Assembly: GCF_014839805.1 (NCBI RefSeq)
Contig: NC_051116.1
Coordinates: 6,119,556 to 6,183,555 of the forward strand
Origin: Manduca sexta
Taxonomy: Eukaryota; Arthropoda; Insecta; Lepidoptera; Sphingidae
Length of the DNA: 64,000 nucleotides
Direction: 5' to 3'
Shown: positions 10,735 to 20,880 of the stretch, piece by piece
Layout: each line of letters begins with the position of its first letter
Position numbering within the stretch: position 1 is the stretch's first letter
Made by a program: the position numbers and the translations under genes
Notes under the pieces: generated by a model
Databases searched by the model: none
Told to the model about the DNA's origin: nothing
Seen by the model: the letters and a program-made list of their open reading frames with translations, nothing else

Positions 10735-11010
10735 TAAGCCCTGTATTATATACTGTCCTTCTGCTGGGCATGAGCCTCCTCTACTACTGAGAGGGATTAG
10801 GCCTTAGTCCACCATGTTGGCCTAGTGCGGATTGATAGACTTCACATACCTTCAAACTTACTACTATAAAGAACTTCTAAAGTATGTAGATTTCCTCACG
10901 ATGTTTTCCTTCACTGATAAAACAAGTGATTATGCCCAAAGAATACACAAATAACTTTAGAACCTGCGGACATTCGTCTCGGCAGTCCGTTTCACACCCA
11001 AATAGGCTAA
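10735..11010 (-). mobile_element. SINE-A (Metulj-like) copy
   Basis: Reversed landmarks are AAGCCCTGTATTATATACTG at the 3' end, GGCCTTAGTCCACCATG in the body, and GGACATTCGTCTCGGCAG in the tRNA-like head. The box A/box B head and conserved tail identify SINE-A. This copy is moderately diverged and lacks part of box B. Confidence 0.65.
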
Positions 11011-11049
11011 CGCTGCAAGAAATATCGATCAATATAAAAATATGGACTT

Positions 11050-11085
11050 AACATACACTTAATTCATTCATTCATTCATTCACTC
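11050..11085. repeat. (CATT)n microsatellite
   Basis: A short tetranucleotide array, ATTCATTCATTCATTC, with a final diverged unit. Confidence 0.7.
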
Positions 11086-11339
11086 ATTAAGTTCACTCGG
11101 TCACCAAATTAAATAACGAACCAACAAACATTCCTAATTTACACTTTCATTATAGAAACAATGTTTCGCTAAAGATAAATTCATCTCCCGAAATAAGTTT
11201 AATGAGTTTCTCTTGTCAGTGATCCCATTACCAAATCCGTTAACAGATTTTACGATGCTTTGATTACAGCGCATAAAATACAGAGGCAAAATCGTTATTA
11301 TTTACGATTCTTGTATGTTGTATAATCGATTAATATTAT

Positions 11340-11447
11340 ATTTCCACACACATCAAACGTTTATCCTCGAAGAGGTATGCATAGGCGCAACCAGGGCGTC
11401 TACTTTTCGCCAAGTATGTTCCGTCCCATGATGTGATAGAGGGGGTG
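11340..11447 (-). mobile_element. SINE-2 distal fragment
   Basis: Reversed SINE-2 body landmarks are TTTATCCTCGAAGAGGTATG, CAACCAGGGCG and CGTCCCATGATGTGATAG. The tRNA-like head is absent. Confidence 0.6.
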
Positions 11448-11780
11448 ATATATATTATATTTCAGGCCTATACTTTTAGCGAATCATCATATACGTCATT
11501 CGTTTTCGTCAGTTCGTTTGTAAATGCATCAATTAAAATATCTCATTAACTTCAAAATGTAATAAATGAAAATATTAAGCTTTATACAATGCATTACTGA
11601 ATTCATAAAAAAGACAAACTAATTAATATTAATTATTATTTTTTGTTTTGAGATTTTTATTGACACACTAATTCAAATTTATAAAATTTTCAACTTAAGT
11701 TACAGATTTTAATATTCGCCGCGGCGCATTCGTCTTTAGTTTCAGTGTGTGCTTAATAAAATGAGCGAACATATTTAAGT
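11448..11780. other. Stretch without recognised feature
   Basis: AT-rich DNA between a SINE-2 fragment and a poly-C run. Nothing is recognised. Confidence 0.4.
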
Positions 11781-12118
11781 CCCCCCCCCCCCCCCCAAGG
11801 GTAATTCTCGTGCGTTCGATCTCCACACTGAATGCACGCCCATCACGGGGGGACTTTTATCGTGGCCCTAGGCACACAGTGAATGTGTGTATACCCCATG
11901 GTAGCAATTTCACATTGGGGTCTAAGGGACTCGGGATCATTTCCGCTCCCTTTCCACTCCATCCATCCTAGCATGGTCTTCTTCCTTCCCCCACACTCTT
12001 CTCCCTATTCTTCCCTCCCACGTTCCTCCAGGGCTCTGCAGTCGTTAAGCCGGGGGGTACGTAGTAGCCCATTCGCTTGTCTCCCCGGTGGACTGCGGGG
12101 CCTGTAAGCAAAAAAAAA
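11781..12118 (+). mobile_element. Poly-A retroposon (about 330-bp family), copy 1
   Basis: After a C homopolymer of about 17 bases (11781-11797) come CGTGGCCCTAGGCACACAG, GTATACCCCATGG, a pyrimidine-rich stretch, CTGCAGTCGTTAAGCCGGGG and a terminal A-run. A parallel copy occurs at 15535-15842 and reverse copies at 59.0 and 60.2 kb. The poly-A end and dispersed copies indicate retroposition. A 74-codon open frame at 11883-12107 is not shared with the other copies and is not taken as a gene. Confidence 0.6.
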
Positions 12119-12611
12119 CATATTCAAGTCAAGACGAAGTTAATTAAAATGAAAATACTAAATTAGACCTTCTTTACATACAGTATTTTGTATATCGAAA
12201 GACATTGTATTTGTATCTATTGCTAGAATTAATGCGGACTATTTTTAGCAAAACACAAATATTTTGACAATCTCATATTTGACGTAATTAATGATTTTTT
12301 CATTTTCCTTCATTATATAATTCCAGTTCATTGACATCGGCTTTTTTCTGGAATGGAGAACCTTTTTTAACCGACCTCAAATAAAGAGTAAAATTTCTAC
12401 TTAAGCTAAATAAAATCATGAACAAATGTGCGGAAACAATGTTTTATTTTTATTAAACACAGACTCCAAAATTGGTACCAGTATATAGGTAATGTTAAAT
12501 TATATTTTGATTTTAAGTAACCACTCGTCACTTCACAAATGCATTCAAACAAATTTTATAACAAATCAAGGATTTTATGTACTATTAGAAACAGAAATTA
12601 TTTTGTTTAAA
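12119..12611. other. Stretch without recognised feature
   Basis: AT-rich. The phrase AACCGACCTCAAATAAAGAG near 12370 resembles the A-rich end of a common lepidopteran repeat, but no element can be bounded. Confidence 0.35.
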
Positions 12612-12795
12612 ATAATAACAAATATCACTGACTAGAGGAATACTTTCACTTATATTTCACCAACCAACTTTATACTTGTCAATGACCAACTACCTTGGTT
12701 TTTCAAACTCAGTGATTTTAGCAAAAGGTGTCATAAATACACTCACAAAGATATTTTTATCCTAACTAACATACAAATTTATTGAGTTCAAAATG
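12612..12795 (+). repeat. Dispersed repeat G, copy 1
   Basis: AAATATCACTGACTAGAGGA, ACTTTCACTTATATTTCACC, TCAATGACCAACTACCTTGG and AGATATTTTTATCC occur in the same order and spacing as at 35000-35170. The copies are substantially diverged. No terminal repeats are visible and the family is unknown. Confidence 0.45.
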
Positions 12796-12804
12796 TAAAA
12801 TTCT

Positions 12805-13015
12805 TATTAACCCGCTTTTGCTCGCGGCTTCGCACGCGTGAATGAGTTTTCCCGTCCCGCTATATATATTACCGGAATAGAATGTAGCCTATAACCTTCC
12901 CAGGGTCTTAAACTATCTCCATACCAAATTTCATAAAAATCCATTCAGTAGATTTTGAGAAAATCGATAACATACAGGCAGAAAAAGAGACTTCGTTTTA
13001 GAATACGTACAGATA
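12805..13015 (+). repeat. Common insect 3'-tail repeat (GCTCGCGGCTTCGC type)
   Basis: Landmarks are CGCTTTTGCTCGCGGCTTCG, TAGCCTATAACCTTCCCAGG, ACTATCTCCATACCAAATTT, CATAAAAATCCATTCAGTAG and an A-rich finish. The same repeat occurs inverted at 58675-58850. Such sequences are abundant in insect genomes as parts of non-LTR or non-autonomous elements. I cannot name the family with certainty. Confidence 0.5.
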
Positions 13016-13019
13016 AATT

Positions 13020-13920
13020 AATTGCATTAATAAAACAAATACACAAAATTTAATACGAGTTATCGCGAAACACATAGATTTAACAAAAATAGGAACAAAC
13101 AGTCCCGCAGGACAGAGATAAGGTAACGCATTGTTTTAAAACCCGCGGTATAGGCCGTTAACGTCACGGTTTAGTTAATGTTAATTTTGGGGGAGGTTGG
13201 GGACAGACTTGTATTTCTGTGAGAGAAACTGCCTGCTTAATTCTCTTATCGATGGTGGCTTCTATGGCCGACATCCTCTATCTTCAAAGTGAGGTCGGTG
13301 CAACATATTTTTTACAAATTGTAGGAACAATTGGCAATATCATTTGGAAAACCGGATATAAGACAAAATTTATTTAAAAAATCATTTGAAATTACAGCAG
13401 GAAATGTAATAGAACTTAGAGAAACATTTAGTTTTAAATATTGTTAAATAAATAAAACTCGTATTAAAATACGTGAATATTTATAAAACAGCATTGTCGT
13501 CTCGGAATTATTTGTCAAATAAATAATTGCTATGACACTTTTATACGCTATGAAGTCTCATTTAGATGCAGCAAATTTCTTGATCCGCCCATGCATTCTT
13601 GAAAACAATAAAAAAAGTTGTCCCGTCTGAAAATACGCAATGCAAGATAATGCTTGCTTGGCCTAAATAAAATTTTATACAAATTTGATAGATATTAGAT
13701 ATATAATAGTTTTACGTGCTCGCCTATGACTATTATATTGCATATTTATGCATAATAATATATTGTTAGCAAACACGTGAATAATTTTATATTAAAGACA
13801 AAACAATTACAACGACAAAAAGTATAATTCGATTCACAATGAATTTTAAATAAATTTAACAATAACGCCAAAATATATCTTACACACTTACTAATTTAAT
13901 TAAATAGTTTTTTTCATATA
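13020..13920. other. AT-rich stretch without recognised feature
   Basis: No gene, RNA or repeat copy is recognised in this 900-bp stretch. Confidence 0.4.
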
Positions 13921-13924
13921 GTCG

Positions 13925-14088
13925 ACAAGAGTTTTGACCAAGTAGTGAACGTTGCGCGTGCTCAGCAAGGAGTGAAGTCAATCAGCGCGCGCGCCTTCCC
14001 TCCAAAACTCGATGACGTCAGCAGTCAGACCACTGCACGATCGTACAATCACGCGATGTGCTGGCCACGCCCCTTCCTTCACTATTGT
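13925..14088. promoter_or_regulatory. GC-rich island with CRE-like palindrome, unassigned
   Basis: This short island is GC-rich in otherwise AT-rich DNA. It includes a CGCGCGCGCC tract at about 13990, the palindrome TGACGTCA at about 14013, and a GCCACGCCCC GC-box-like motif at about 14068. No transcript or start codon can be attached to it. It may be unique sequence with promoter or enhancer potential, or a GC-rich repeat not otherwise represented here. Confidence 0.25.
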
Positions 14089-14111
14089 ACTCTAATAATA
14101 TTATATTTATA

Positions 14112-14279
14112 ACGGTGAAGGAAAACATCGTGAGGAAGTTCTCTATAGGAATTGCGAAGGTGTGTGAAGTCTACCAATCCGCACTAGGCCAGCTTGGTGG
14201 ACTAAGGCCTAATCCCTCTCAGTAGTAGAGGAGGCCCGTGCTCAGCAGTGGGCAAGTATATAATACAGGGCTGATATTA
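14112..14279 (+). mobile_element. 5'-truncated SINE-A with 19-bp target duplication
   Basis: The copy starts inside the SINE-A body (ACGGTGAAGGAAAACATCG) and runs to the normal end (ACAGGGCTGATATTAT). The flanks repeat TAATAATATTATATTTATA at 14093-14111 and 14280-14298. This establishes both limits of the insertion and its retroposed nature. Confidence 0.85.
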
Positions 14280-14299
14280 TAATAATATTATATTTATAG

Positions 14300-14545
14300 A
14301 CATCGAGAGAGTTGTTTTAAATCTGATTTGTTATGCAGGATAAATATATAAGATTGTTACGTATTTGACAGTATAAAAATGTTGAGCATATACAAAAAAA
14401 TATATATTTGATATTATATGTTTGAATATTGTAGTATTAAGTAGTGGATTAGTTAATAGTTACTATAGTTAATAGCGACAATATTGTATTAGGTTTAAGG
14501 TACCTGTAAGGATATTGTCAAAATGATGATAAATAAATAAATAAA
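14300..14545 (+). other. Possible LINE 3' tail
   Basis: AT-rich sequence ending in GATGATAAATAAATAAATAA at 14522-14544, the sort of tandem tail left by CR1/Jockey-like LINEs. No coding remnant is recognisable, so this is tentative. Confidence 0.25.
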
Positions 14546-14549
14546 CATT

Positions 14550-14879
14550 GTCCTATTGCTAACAATAATGTATGCAATCCAATTTACCAGGTTGGTCTGA
14601 AAATTGAGGGAGGCATGTTCTGCAATAGACTTCCAAAGCTTAAGAAGCAGTTAGCAATAATAAATCCGTTTAAATATGGCCAGAAACCTAACATTATCAA
14701 ACCGACGGTTTTGAAAACGAAAATGCCAATGTCACAAAGGCTAATGTCTAGACTACATAGTTCAAAGCGAAGCTAGGCCTTTGTAAAACTAAAAATGTAC
14801 ACGCCAAAACAGGTAACATTTTTCGATAGTCGAGTTTTAGAAATATCAAGCTGTTTTCTATTACCAAGTGTAGACAGAG
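14550..14879. other. Stretch without recognised feature
   Basis: No supported feature. Confidence 0.35.
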
Positions 14880-15052
14880 TCATCACACAATTCGACACCT
14901 ATATTAGGTCGAAGTGAATAAGGGGTGAGCCTTGCCGGTTACCAGGCATGATACTGAGCTGTAATACCGAATATCACTGTACCAGGAATTCAAATCCGAG
15001 AACTCAGAGCGGTGTACGACGCGCGGAAACAACTACGCCACTTAACCAGCCA
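14880..15052 (-). mobile_element. SINE-2 copy, diverged
   Basis: In reverse it shows the SINE-2 head (TTAAGTGGCGTAGTTG), a box-B-like stretch near 14990 (GAATTCAAATCCGAGAACTC on the plus strand), and body phrases such as ACTGAGCTGTAATACC and GGGGTGAGCCTTGCC. Confidence 0.55.
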
Positions 15053-15164
15053 AGAATTATAGATTGTCAATATTAAGTATAAAAAATCGTAGCGGGTTTA
15101 GAAGTTAAAACCCAAGGTACCACTACTAGGCATTGACTTTTAGACGAGATAAGGCAATTAAAAT

Positions 15165-15520
15165 AAAAAAAATAAAATAAAAATGGTTTATTCATCACGT
15201 AGGCGAACATAGTTGCACTTATGATAAGTCAAGGTACATGAGAATATTTAATGATTACTTAAATAAAGTAGATTATATAAACAAAGACAATTTATATTGA
15301 AAATAAAATAAATGAAAAATATAGTAGACAAAGACGCCAGCTCGGGCTGGCAGGGAAGAAGAAATATAATTATGTAATTTTAAATAAACAATAAGGGAGA
15401 AACGCGTCGCGATCCTCACCGGTGAGGACAATAAAAGCCCTAACCTAGCTAACCTACCAGCCTTTCACTAACTATCTAAGCGATGTCTACCCGAAGAAGA
15501 AAGGCAAAAAGAAACTCCGG
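15165..15520 (-). mobile_element. LINE 3' region (TTTATTC...GTAGGCGAACATAGTTGC type)
   Basis: The plus strand starts with A/T-rich AAATAAAATAAAAATGG, then TTTATTCATCACGTAGGCGA and ACATAGTTGCACTTATGATA, and later CCAGCTCGGGCTGGC and AAGAAACTCCGGGC. The same block is found in inverted orientation at 49230-49430 and in part at 50820-50870. It resembles the 3' untranslated ends of lepidopteran CR1/Jockey-like LINEs. No intact coding part was seen. Confidence 0.5.
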
Positions 15521-15534
15521 GCTTTATTTTTTGT

Positions 15535-15842
15535 CATCAATTGTCCATTGAATTCTTGTACTCTCAGTCTCCACATCGAATGCACGTCCATGCACGGGCA
15601 TTCGTCGTGGCCCTAGGCACACAGCTAAGTGTGTATACTTCATGGTTGTAAGTACACATTGAGGTCTATGAGGAACTTCACATTTCCCTTCGTTTACCCC
15701 TCCGCCCATCCTAAGATGGTTCCTTATCCCCACACTTCCTTCCCATCCCTTCCCACTTTCCCCCAGGGCCCGGCAGTTGCTAAGACGGGGGAATCTAGTA
15801 TTCCATTCGTTGTTGACTGCGGCTTCGTACCCAAAAAAAATG
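15535..15842 (+). mobile_element. Poly-A retroposon (about 330-bp family), copy 2
   Basis: It shares CGTGGCCCTAGGCACACAG, TGTATACTTCATGG, CCCATCCTAAGATGG and GGCAGTTGCTAAGACGGGG with the copy at 11.8 kb. It ends in CAAAAAAAATGATT, giving a poly-A terminus. Confidence 0.6.
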
Positions 15843-15956
15843 ATTATTAGGAGTTACGTATGTATTCTTTGTACTTAAGCGCTAACGGGGAGATCAGCAT
15901 GAACAATCCTATCTACCTAGTGATTACACAGAAGTTTCAAAATATGTCAGAGGCGT

Positions 15957-16275
15957 CGATAAATATGCACTGCGTATTAGATCTGGCGTTGCGTACACTT
16001 ATTGTGTTCCACTCAACTGTACTGCAATCCGTATACCTGACTGTATGGTTTTAATGACAGCGTGTGGTTGTGTACGGAGTGACGCTCATAATATAAAAAC
16101 GCGAGTTTAAGTGTAAACCTGGATGTGAATAAAAAATATTAATAAAATGAGTAAAATTATTTATTGTTCCAATTTATAAATAGGTTATAACAGTGACGTT
16201 TTGGTTGCATTTTATTTCAGATTTTGACCAAGTAGTTTATATGGACGTTCGCGTCTATAGAATATACGCCAATAA
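15957..16275 (+). repeat. Repeat E, near full-length copy
   Basis: Landmarks are GTATTAGATCTGGCGTTGCG, GTGGTTGTGTACGGAGTGAC, AAGTGTAAACCTGGATGTGA, GGTTATAACAGTGACGTTTT and TCTATAGAATATACGCCAAT. The copy at 32512-32830 aligns over its whole length, with parts at 5990-6087, 18865-18895 and 62310-62365. No coding frame or clear terminal repeat is visible. Confidence 0.6.
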
Positions 16276-16279
16276 TCAG

Positions 16280-16655
16280 GGGCCATAAATTGAGTGCCAA
16301 TTATCACATTCAATACCCCTTTCGAAGCCATTTAAAACTTAAAACACCTTGACGGTTCCCAACATTGCAAGAAATCTCGATCCGCGGTACATAACAGAAC
16401 GAGAACGACAAACTACATCGTAACTCTAGTTCACAAAGCCCCGAGCAAGATAAGGCTAACATTAACTACAGGGCCGGAATTAGGATTGGGCGATGGGGGA
16501 AAATGTCCCTTATTTGATTTTAAATATACAATTAAACGGCAACGAACAAGGCCTGACGGTAAGCACAATGCCCGTATGTTGCCCAGTGATAGAAATAGAC
16601 ATTTTTGTTTGAATCTACACAGCCGATCTGCATACACTAACCTTTTTTATATCCT
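16280..16655. other. Stretch without recognised repeat
   Basis: No supported feature. GAACGAGAACGAC and GAAATAGACATTTTTG near 16395 and 16600 faintly recall retroposon C, but not enough to call it. Confidence 0.3.
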
Positions 16656-16657
16656 TT

Positions 16658-16843
16658 ATGTGTACATGGTCTTAATGATACCACATACTTATATTCTTGA
16701 AATAACAATTTACAATAAGCTACCCATTCTCCCGCCATATTCGCTTTAAACTACGCTTCTTGGCTGGTTTTTAACACAATATTGTAGAGGTAAAGAAGAG
16801 TTCGTGGTTTCATTTATTAACGCAATGTCAAAATGACCCTGTA
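16658..16843. mobile_element. TIR-1 element, short deletion derivative
   Basis: The left side (ACCACATACTTATATTCTTG) and right side (GGTTTCATTTATTAACGC then TGTCAAAATGACCCTGTA) are the two inverted ends of TIR-1. Only about 190 bp remains, so the interior has been deleted. Confidence 0.55.
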
Positions 16844-16859
16844 TATTATAGCCAAATCC

Positions 16860-17370
16860 TTACTAATGTAGGGATTTATTTGATTTAGTTTTTATTTCGC
16901 TCTGTGATAGTTCTATACTATACACTATTTATAGTATACGTCGGAGATACTATGGCTTTTTTCTCCTGCTCAAACAGCATTAGGGTGAAAATTGTGTACA
17001 GAAAGGAAGACTATTAAACAGAGACGAAAATAATTTAATAAACTACTCAAATATTTCTCATCTTAAACAGAATTTTTAGCATTTGTAAATACATAATATA
17101 ATATAACAAAATATTTTTATGTTCATTGATGTATGACAAAACGAAAATTAAAACAGAAACAGGCGAGTTTTGCAAAATAAAATTGTTTTCACTCCCCAAT
17201 AACTCTTTTTTTTTATAATAGATTATATCCACAATGACCCCCCAAGATCCAAATCCCACCCTGCCTTTATGAACCTCCGTCGACCTTCTCGCCTCCGGGA
17301 TAACGTTTCTTAGTTTTACACTTTTCTTTTTTTACATTTCGTTTCCTGTTTCCGAGGAAGATTCTTACCG
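16860..17370. other. Stretch without recognised feature
   Basis: AT-rich, with a GC-richer patch around 17230-17300. Nothing is supported. Confidence 0.35.
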
Positions 17371-17675
17371 TTTGATTTCAAGATTGATGTTGGTTGGTTA
17401 GGTTAGTCTAGGACAGGGATGGCGAACCATTGGCACGCGTGCCAGTGGCGGTACGAGACAAAATAATTCGGGCATGACTATAGTATTGAAACAAAAAAAC
17501 ATCGGACATCACAAAAGGTCGCTTTTGATTTCTAGATTGATGTTGGTTGTATGTTTAGGGAAGTCTAAGACAGGGATGGCGAACCATTGGCACGCGGACT
17601 AGTGATGGCACGAGACAAAATAATTCGGACATGCCTGTAATATCACCAAAAAAATCGGACATAAAAAAGGCGCTT
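17371..17675. repeat. Direct tandem duplication, two 153-bp units
   Basis: Unit 1 (17371-17523) and unit 2 (17524-17675) both run TTTGATTTC-AGATTGATGTTGG, ACAGGGATGGCGAACCATTGG, CACGAGACAAAATAATTCG, AATCGGACAT and GGCGCTTTT-like sequence. The phrase CAGGGATGGCGAACC with a following GGCACGCG resembles hAT-type transposon ends, so each unit may hold a solo terminus. Confidence 0.65.
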
Positions 17676-17811
17676 TTAAGCGACACTCGGATAGAAAAAG
17701 CCAGTGGATAGCACGTTATTACTATTTTTTTTTAATAATGGTATCTTAAGTAATAAAGGTTTGCCACTCCTGGTCCAGGATGCTTGAGATATTATAAACT
17801 AATACTAAATA

Positions 17812-17910
17812 TACTTTACTGGTGGTAGGACTTTGTAAGCAAGGAGCTGTCTGAGTAGGTACGACCGCAATGTCTGTTTTTGCCGCTAAGCAGCCGTTAA
17901 GCATCGGTTT
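17812..17910 (+). mobile_element. Retroposon C 5' fragment
   Basis: The fragment starts TTACTGGTGGTAGGACTTTG and continues with AGGTACGACCGCAATGTCTG and TTTTGCCGCTAAGCAGCCG, matching the 5' half of retroposon C. The 3' half is lacking. Confidence 0.55.
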
Positions 17911-17926
17911 GAAGAATTTGTAGGGT

Positions 17927-18318
17927 CCGGGGTCATTTTGACATTGCGTTACTAAATGAAACCACATACTTATCTTTTTGAAAATTAATCTTTACACTTT
18001 GTTACTGGAACCGACGCTGTAAAATAAAAAATGTAACTTTCGAACATAATAGGCATCAATAAAAAGTAATTTTAATTTTACTCTCTAATACCACTACTAC
18101 TCGAAGAGAATTCGTCAACGGCAACATCATACTTACAGTCAGAAACACTCACTCACACGCCATATCCGCATTCAACTGCAAAATAATCAAATAGTAAACC
18201 AGGTATTTTTGTTAAAAAAATCGATATTCATGCATGATTTTTGACACAATGCAGAAGTAAAAACGTGTATGTGGTTTCATTTATTAACGTAACATTTCAA
18301 CACTATGTCCCCTTCACT
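17927..18318. mobile_element. TIR-1 element, non-autonomous copy
   Basis: The left end is GGGTCATTTTGACATTGCG followed by TTACTAAATGAAACCACATA. The right end, GTATGTGGTTTCATTTATTA then ACGTAACATTTCAACA, is its imperfect inverted repeat. The 390-bp interior has no coding frame. The TACAGGG-type ends and apparent TA flanks of the copy at 28.86-30.51 kb are compatible with Tc1/mariner-like elements, but this is not proven. Confidence 0.6.
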
Positions 18319-18329
18319 ACATAGCATAA

Positions 18330-18610
18330 AACAAAGTCGCTTTCTCTGTCCCTATGTATGCTTAAATCTTTGAAACTACGCAACGGATTCTGATGCGGTT
18401 TTTTTTTAATAGATAGAGTGATTCAAGAGGAAGGTTTATATGTATAATAACATCCATTAAATAGTGGAGAAATACTGTTATTTTGTTATGTTATACCCGT
18501 GCGAAGCCAGAGCGGGCCGCTATGTTTTTATATACAACGTTCACAGTTTTTCTGTAGTGTATTTAGTATCAGCATTGCACCCGTGCGAAGCCGGGGCGGG
18601 TCGCTAGTCT
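18330..18610 (+). repeat. Interspersed repeat ending CCCGTGCGAAGCCGGGGCGGG
   Basis: The phrases ACTACGCAACGGATTCTGATG, ACCCGTGCGAAGCC (twice, about 18505 and 18578) and GGGTCGCTAG are typical of a short repeat abundant in lepidopteran DNA. The doubled ending suggests a partial duplication. Its class is not determined. Confidence 0.4.
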
Positions 18611-18896
18611 ACTATAAAAAAATATCAGCTAAGTTCCGATAGTATCGCACAAAATCCGAAAAAACACCCCGTTTTCCATATTTAGACGCGAAAGGCAAAC
18701 ATTTCAGACAGGCTTGTGCAAATATGCTAGACATGCGACCTTTTCAGAGATTTTGGTTACTATAGAAACTCGAATGTAAATCGTCTTTGAGAGATTTCTT
18801 ACACGAGTGACGAAGCAGTGAGTTCGCATACTTTTGACATAACCTCTTTAATTTAGGCATAGCCATTGACGTATATTCTATAAACACGAACATTCA

Positions 18897-19216
18897 TAAG
18901 CGGCGATAGCCTATTTGATTGTGGAACGAACTGCCGAGACGAATGTCCGCAGGTTCAAATACCAAGGGCACACATCTGACTTTTCTAAAAAATTATGTGT
19001 GTATTCTTTGTGAATTATCGCTTGCTTTAACGTTGAAGAAAAACATCGTGAGGAAACCTGCATACCTGAGAAGTTCTCTACAGGAATTTCGAGGGTGTGT
19101 GAAGTATACCAATCCGCACTAGGCCAGCGTGGTGGACTAAGGCCTAATCCTTCTCAGTAGTAGAAGAGGCCTGTGCCCAACAGTGGGACAGTATGTAATA
19201 CAAAGCTGATGATGAT
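18897..19216 (+). mobile_element. SINE-A copy, near full length
   Basis: AAGCGGCGATAGCCTATTTG (box A), CGCAGGTTCAAATACC (box B), AAACATCGTGAGGAAACC, GGTGGACTAAGGCC and GCTGATGATGATT at the tail are all in order. It is inserted next to a repeat E fragment (ATATTCTATAAACACGAAC at 18870-18889). Confidence 0.8.
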
Positions 19217-19219
19217 TAG

Positions 19220-19607
19220 TACTCAATTTACATTGCACTTCAGTGTCCAAATCCTGACTATTACAAACGATGTGTTTATATTTAACCGCTAACTTAAGTC
19301 CTTTTTAATACCATATTAAAATTCGAAACTAATACATAATTACGAATCGTTTTATTTTAAAAATGCGTGTCAGTCTAAATAGGCTCTAGGTACCATAATA
19401 TTGCCAATTTATGCAGCCATGCACCAGTATGTTGGTGGTATTAAGTAGATGGCGCTGTCGTCTTACTGGTGACGCTATGAGCCTCTACAGTGTTTTAGAG
19501 ATTTTTTTTAGTAAGAAAGGCTTTTCTCTCTACTTTATTATAGAAGAGTGTTATTTTTTATTATAAAATTATAAAATCAAGACAACACTCTGAAAAAAAC
19601 CTAAATT
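19220..19607. other. Stretch without recognised feature
   Basis: Nothing is supported between the SINE-A and retroposon B copies. Confidence 0.35.
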
Positions 19608-19860
19608 TTGCTGGTGGTAGGATATATTTTATATCCGCCTGGATAGCGACCACCGTACACAGGATATTAAAACCCGCCATAGTGGCCCACGTAAGTGTCG
19701 TATTTTGGGATCAGCCTGTATATATCCGGTTCCAACAGGCCGGCATAATTGTGTCGACTGTCAAGGGGTAATCATCTCTTGTCATTCGACATTCTATTGG
19801 ACCCCACCTCACTTACCATCAGGTGCAGTTGGGTAACTTTGGGGCCTATAAAAATATATT
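19608..19860 (+). mobile_element. Retroposon B, near full-length copy
   Basis: It starts GCTGGTGGTAGGATATATTT, continues with GGATAGCGACCACCGTACAC, AAACCCGCCATAGTGGCCCA, AGGCCGGCATAATTGTGTCG and TATTGGACCCCACCTCACTT. It ends ACCATCAGGTGCAGTTGGG plus an A-rich tail (TATAAAAATATA). Around a dozen other copies or fragments share these landmarks. The 61-codon reverse-strand frame over its end is chance. Confidence 0.7.
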
Positions 19861-20112
19861 CTGGCTTGAATAACATTTTTTTACAATATCGTCCAATATA
19901 AACGTAAGAAGACGAAAATACCAATCGAGTTACACTAGTAGCAATAAATAGATACATTAGGAGCTACACAGAGCAAATCACTCGTGTCAATCCGATTCCA
20001 AAAAAATACCAGATGAAAATAATCTTTAATGCTTGGGAATAAATGTGTTCTACATTTTTTATTTACCAATACTTTAAACGTGGCAATGTTTAGATCAAGG
20101 TTAGAGGCAAAG

Positions 20113-20430
20113 AAGCGGCGCTAGCCTAGTTGGGTGTGGAACGGACTGCGAAGACGAATATCCGCAGGTTCAAATCCCAAGGGCACACACGTCTGACGTT
20201 TTTAAAATCATGTGTGTATTCTTTGTGAATTTATCGTTCGCTTTAACGGTGAAGGAAAAAATCGTGAGGAAACCTGCACATCTGAGAAGTTCTCTATAGG
20301 AATTTCGAAGGTGTGTGAAGTCTACCAATCCGCACTAGGCCAGCGTGGTGGACTAAGGCCTAATCCCTCTCAGTAGTAGAGAAGGCCCGTGCTCAGCAGT
20401 GGGCAAGTATATAATACAGGGATGATATTA
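20113..20430 (+). mobile_element. SINE-A copy with target duplication
   Basis: This is a complete SINE-A from AAGCGGCGCTAGCC to GGGATGATATTA. The flanks duplicate TTAGAGGCAAAG at 20101-20112 and 20431-20442. The head carries box A- and box B-like motifs (TAGCCTAGTTGGGTGTGG and GGTTCAAATCC). Confidence 0.88.
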
Positions 20431-20485
20431 TTAGAGGCAAAGATTTATTAATATATGCATACATTTACGTTTTATCTCCAAAGGG

Positions 20486-20880
20486 GTTGGATATATTTTA
20501 TATCCCGGATAGCGACTACTGTACACAAGGTGTTAAAACCCGCCATACTGCCGTGCTAAGCTCAAAAGCAATATCTCAATAAATCAAAACTTGATTTTTA
20601 TGTCACACAGCTTAAAAAAATACCCATCCAAAGAACTTACCTAAATAACGGTATCTTGTTTAGAACTTGTTAAAAACCTTAAAACAGTTTCTCTATCTCA
20701 GTTTTACATACAAAACTATATTTACAAAACTTTGATTATCTCGAAATAAGGTTTCCCTGACATATCGCTTTTGCGCTTAGCACGGGAACATAGCCACGTG
20801 TGTCGCGTTCCGGGATCAGCCTGTGTATACCCGGTTCCAAAAGGCCGGCATAATTTTATTTAGTTAATTTATCGCCATTC
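20486..20880 (+). mobile_element. Retroposon B copy split by a MITE
   Basis: The left half (GGATATATTTTATATCCC, AAACCCGCCATA) ends at 20547. The right half (CATAGCCACGTGTGTCGCG, AGGCCGGCATAATTTT) resumes at 20789. The intervening 241 bp is a MITE, and the joined halves match intact retroposon B copies such as 19608-19860. Confidence 0.7.
20548..20788. mobile_element. MITE with CTGCCGTGCTAAGC ends, copy 2
   Basis: It starts CTGCCGTGCTAAGCTCAAAA and ends TTGCGCTTAGCACGGG. The flanks carry CATA at 20544-20547 and 20789-20792, a probable 4-bp or shorter target duplication. It is the inverted counterpart of the 4949-5192 element, with a recognisably identical interior. There is no coding capacity, so a related autonomous transposon must have supplied the transposase. 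Confidence 0.72.
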
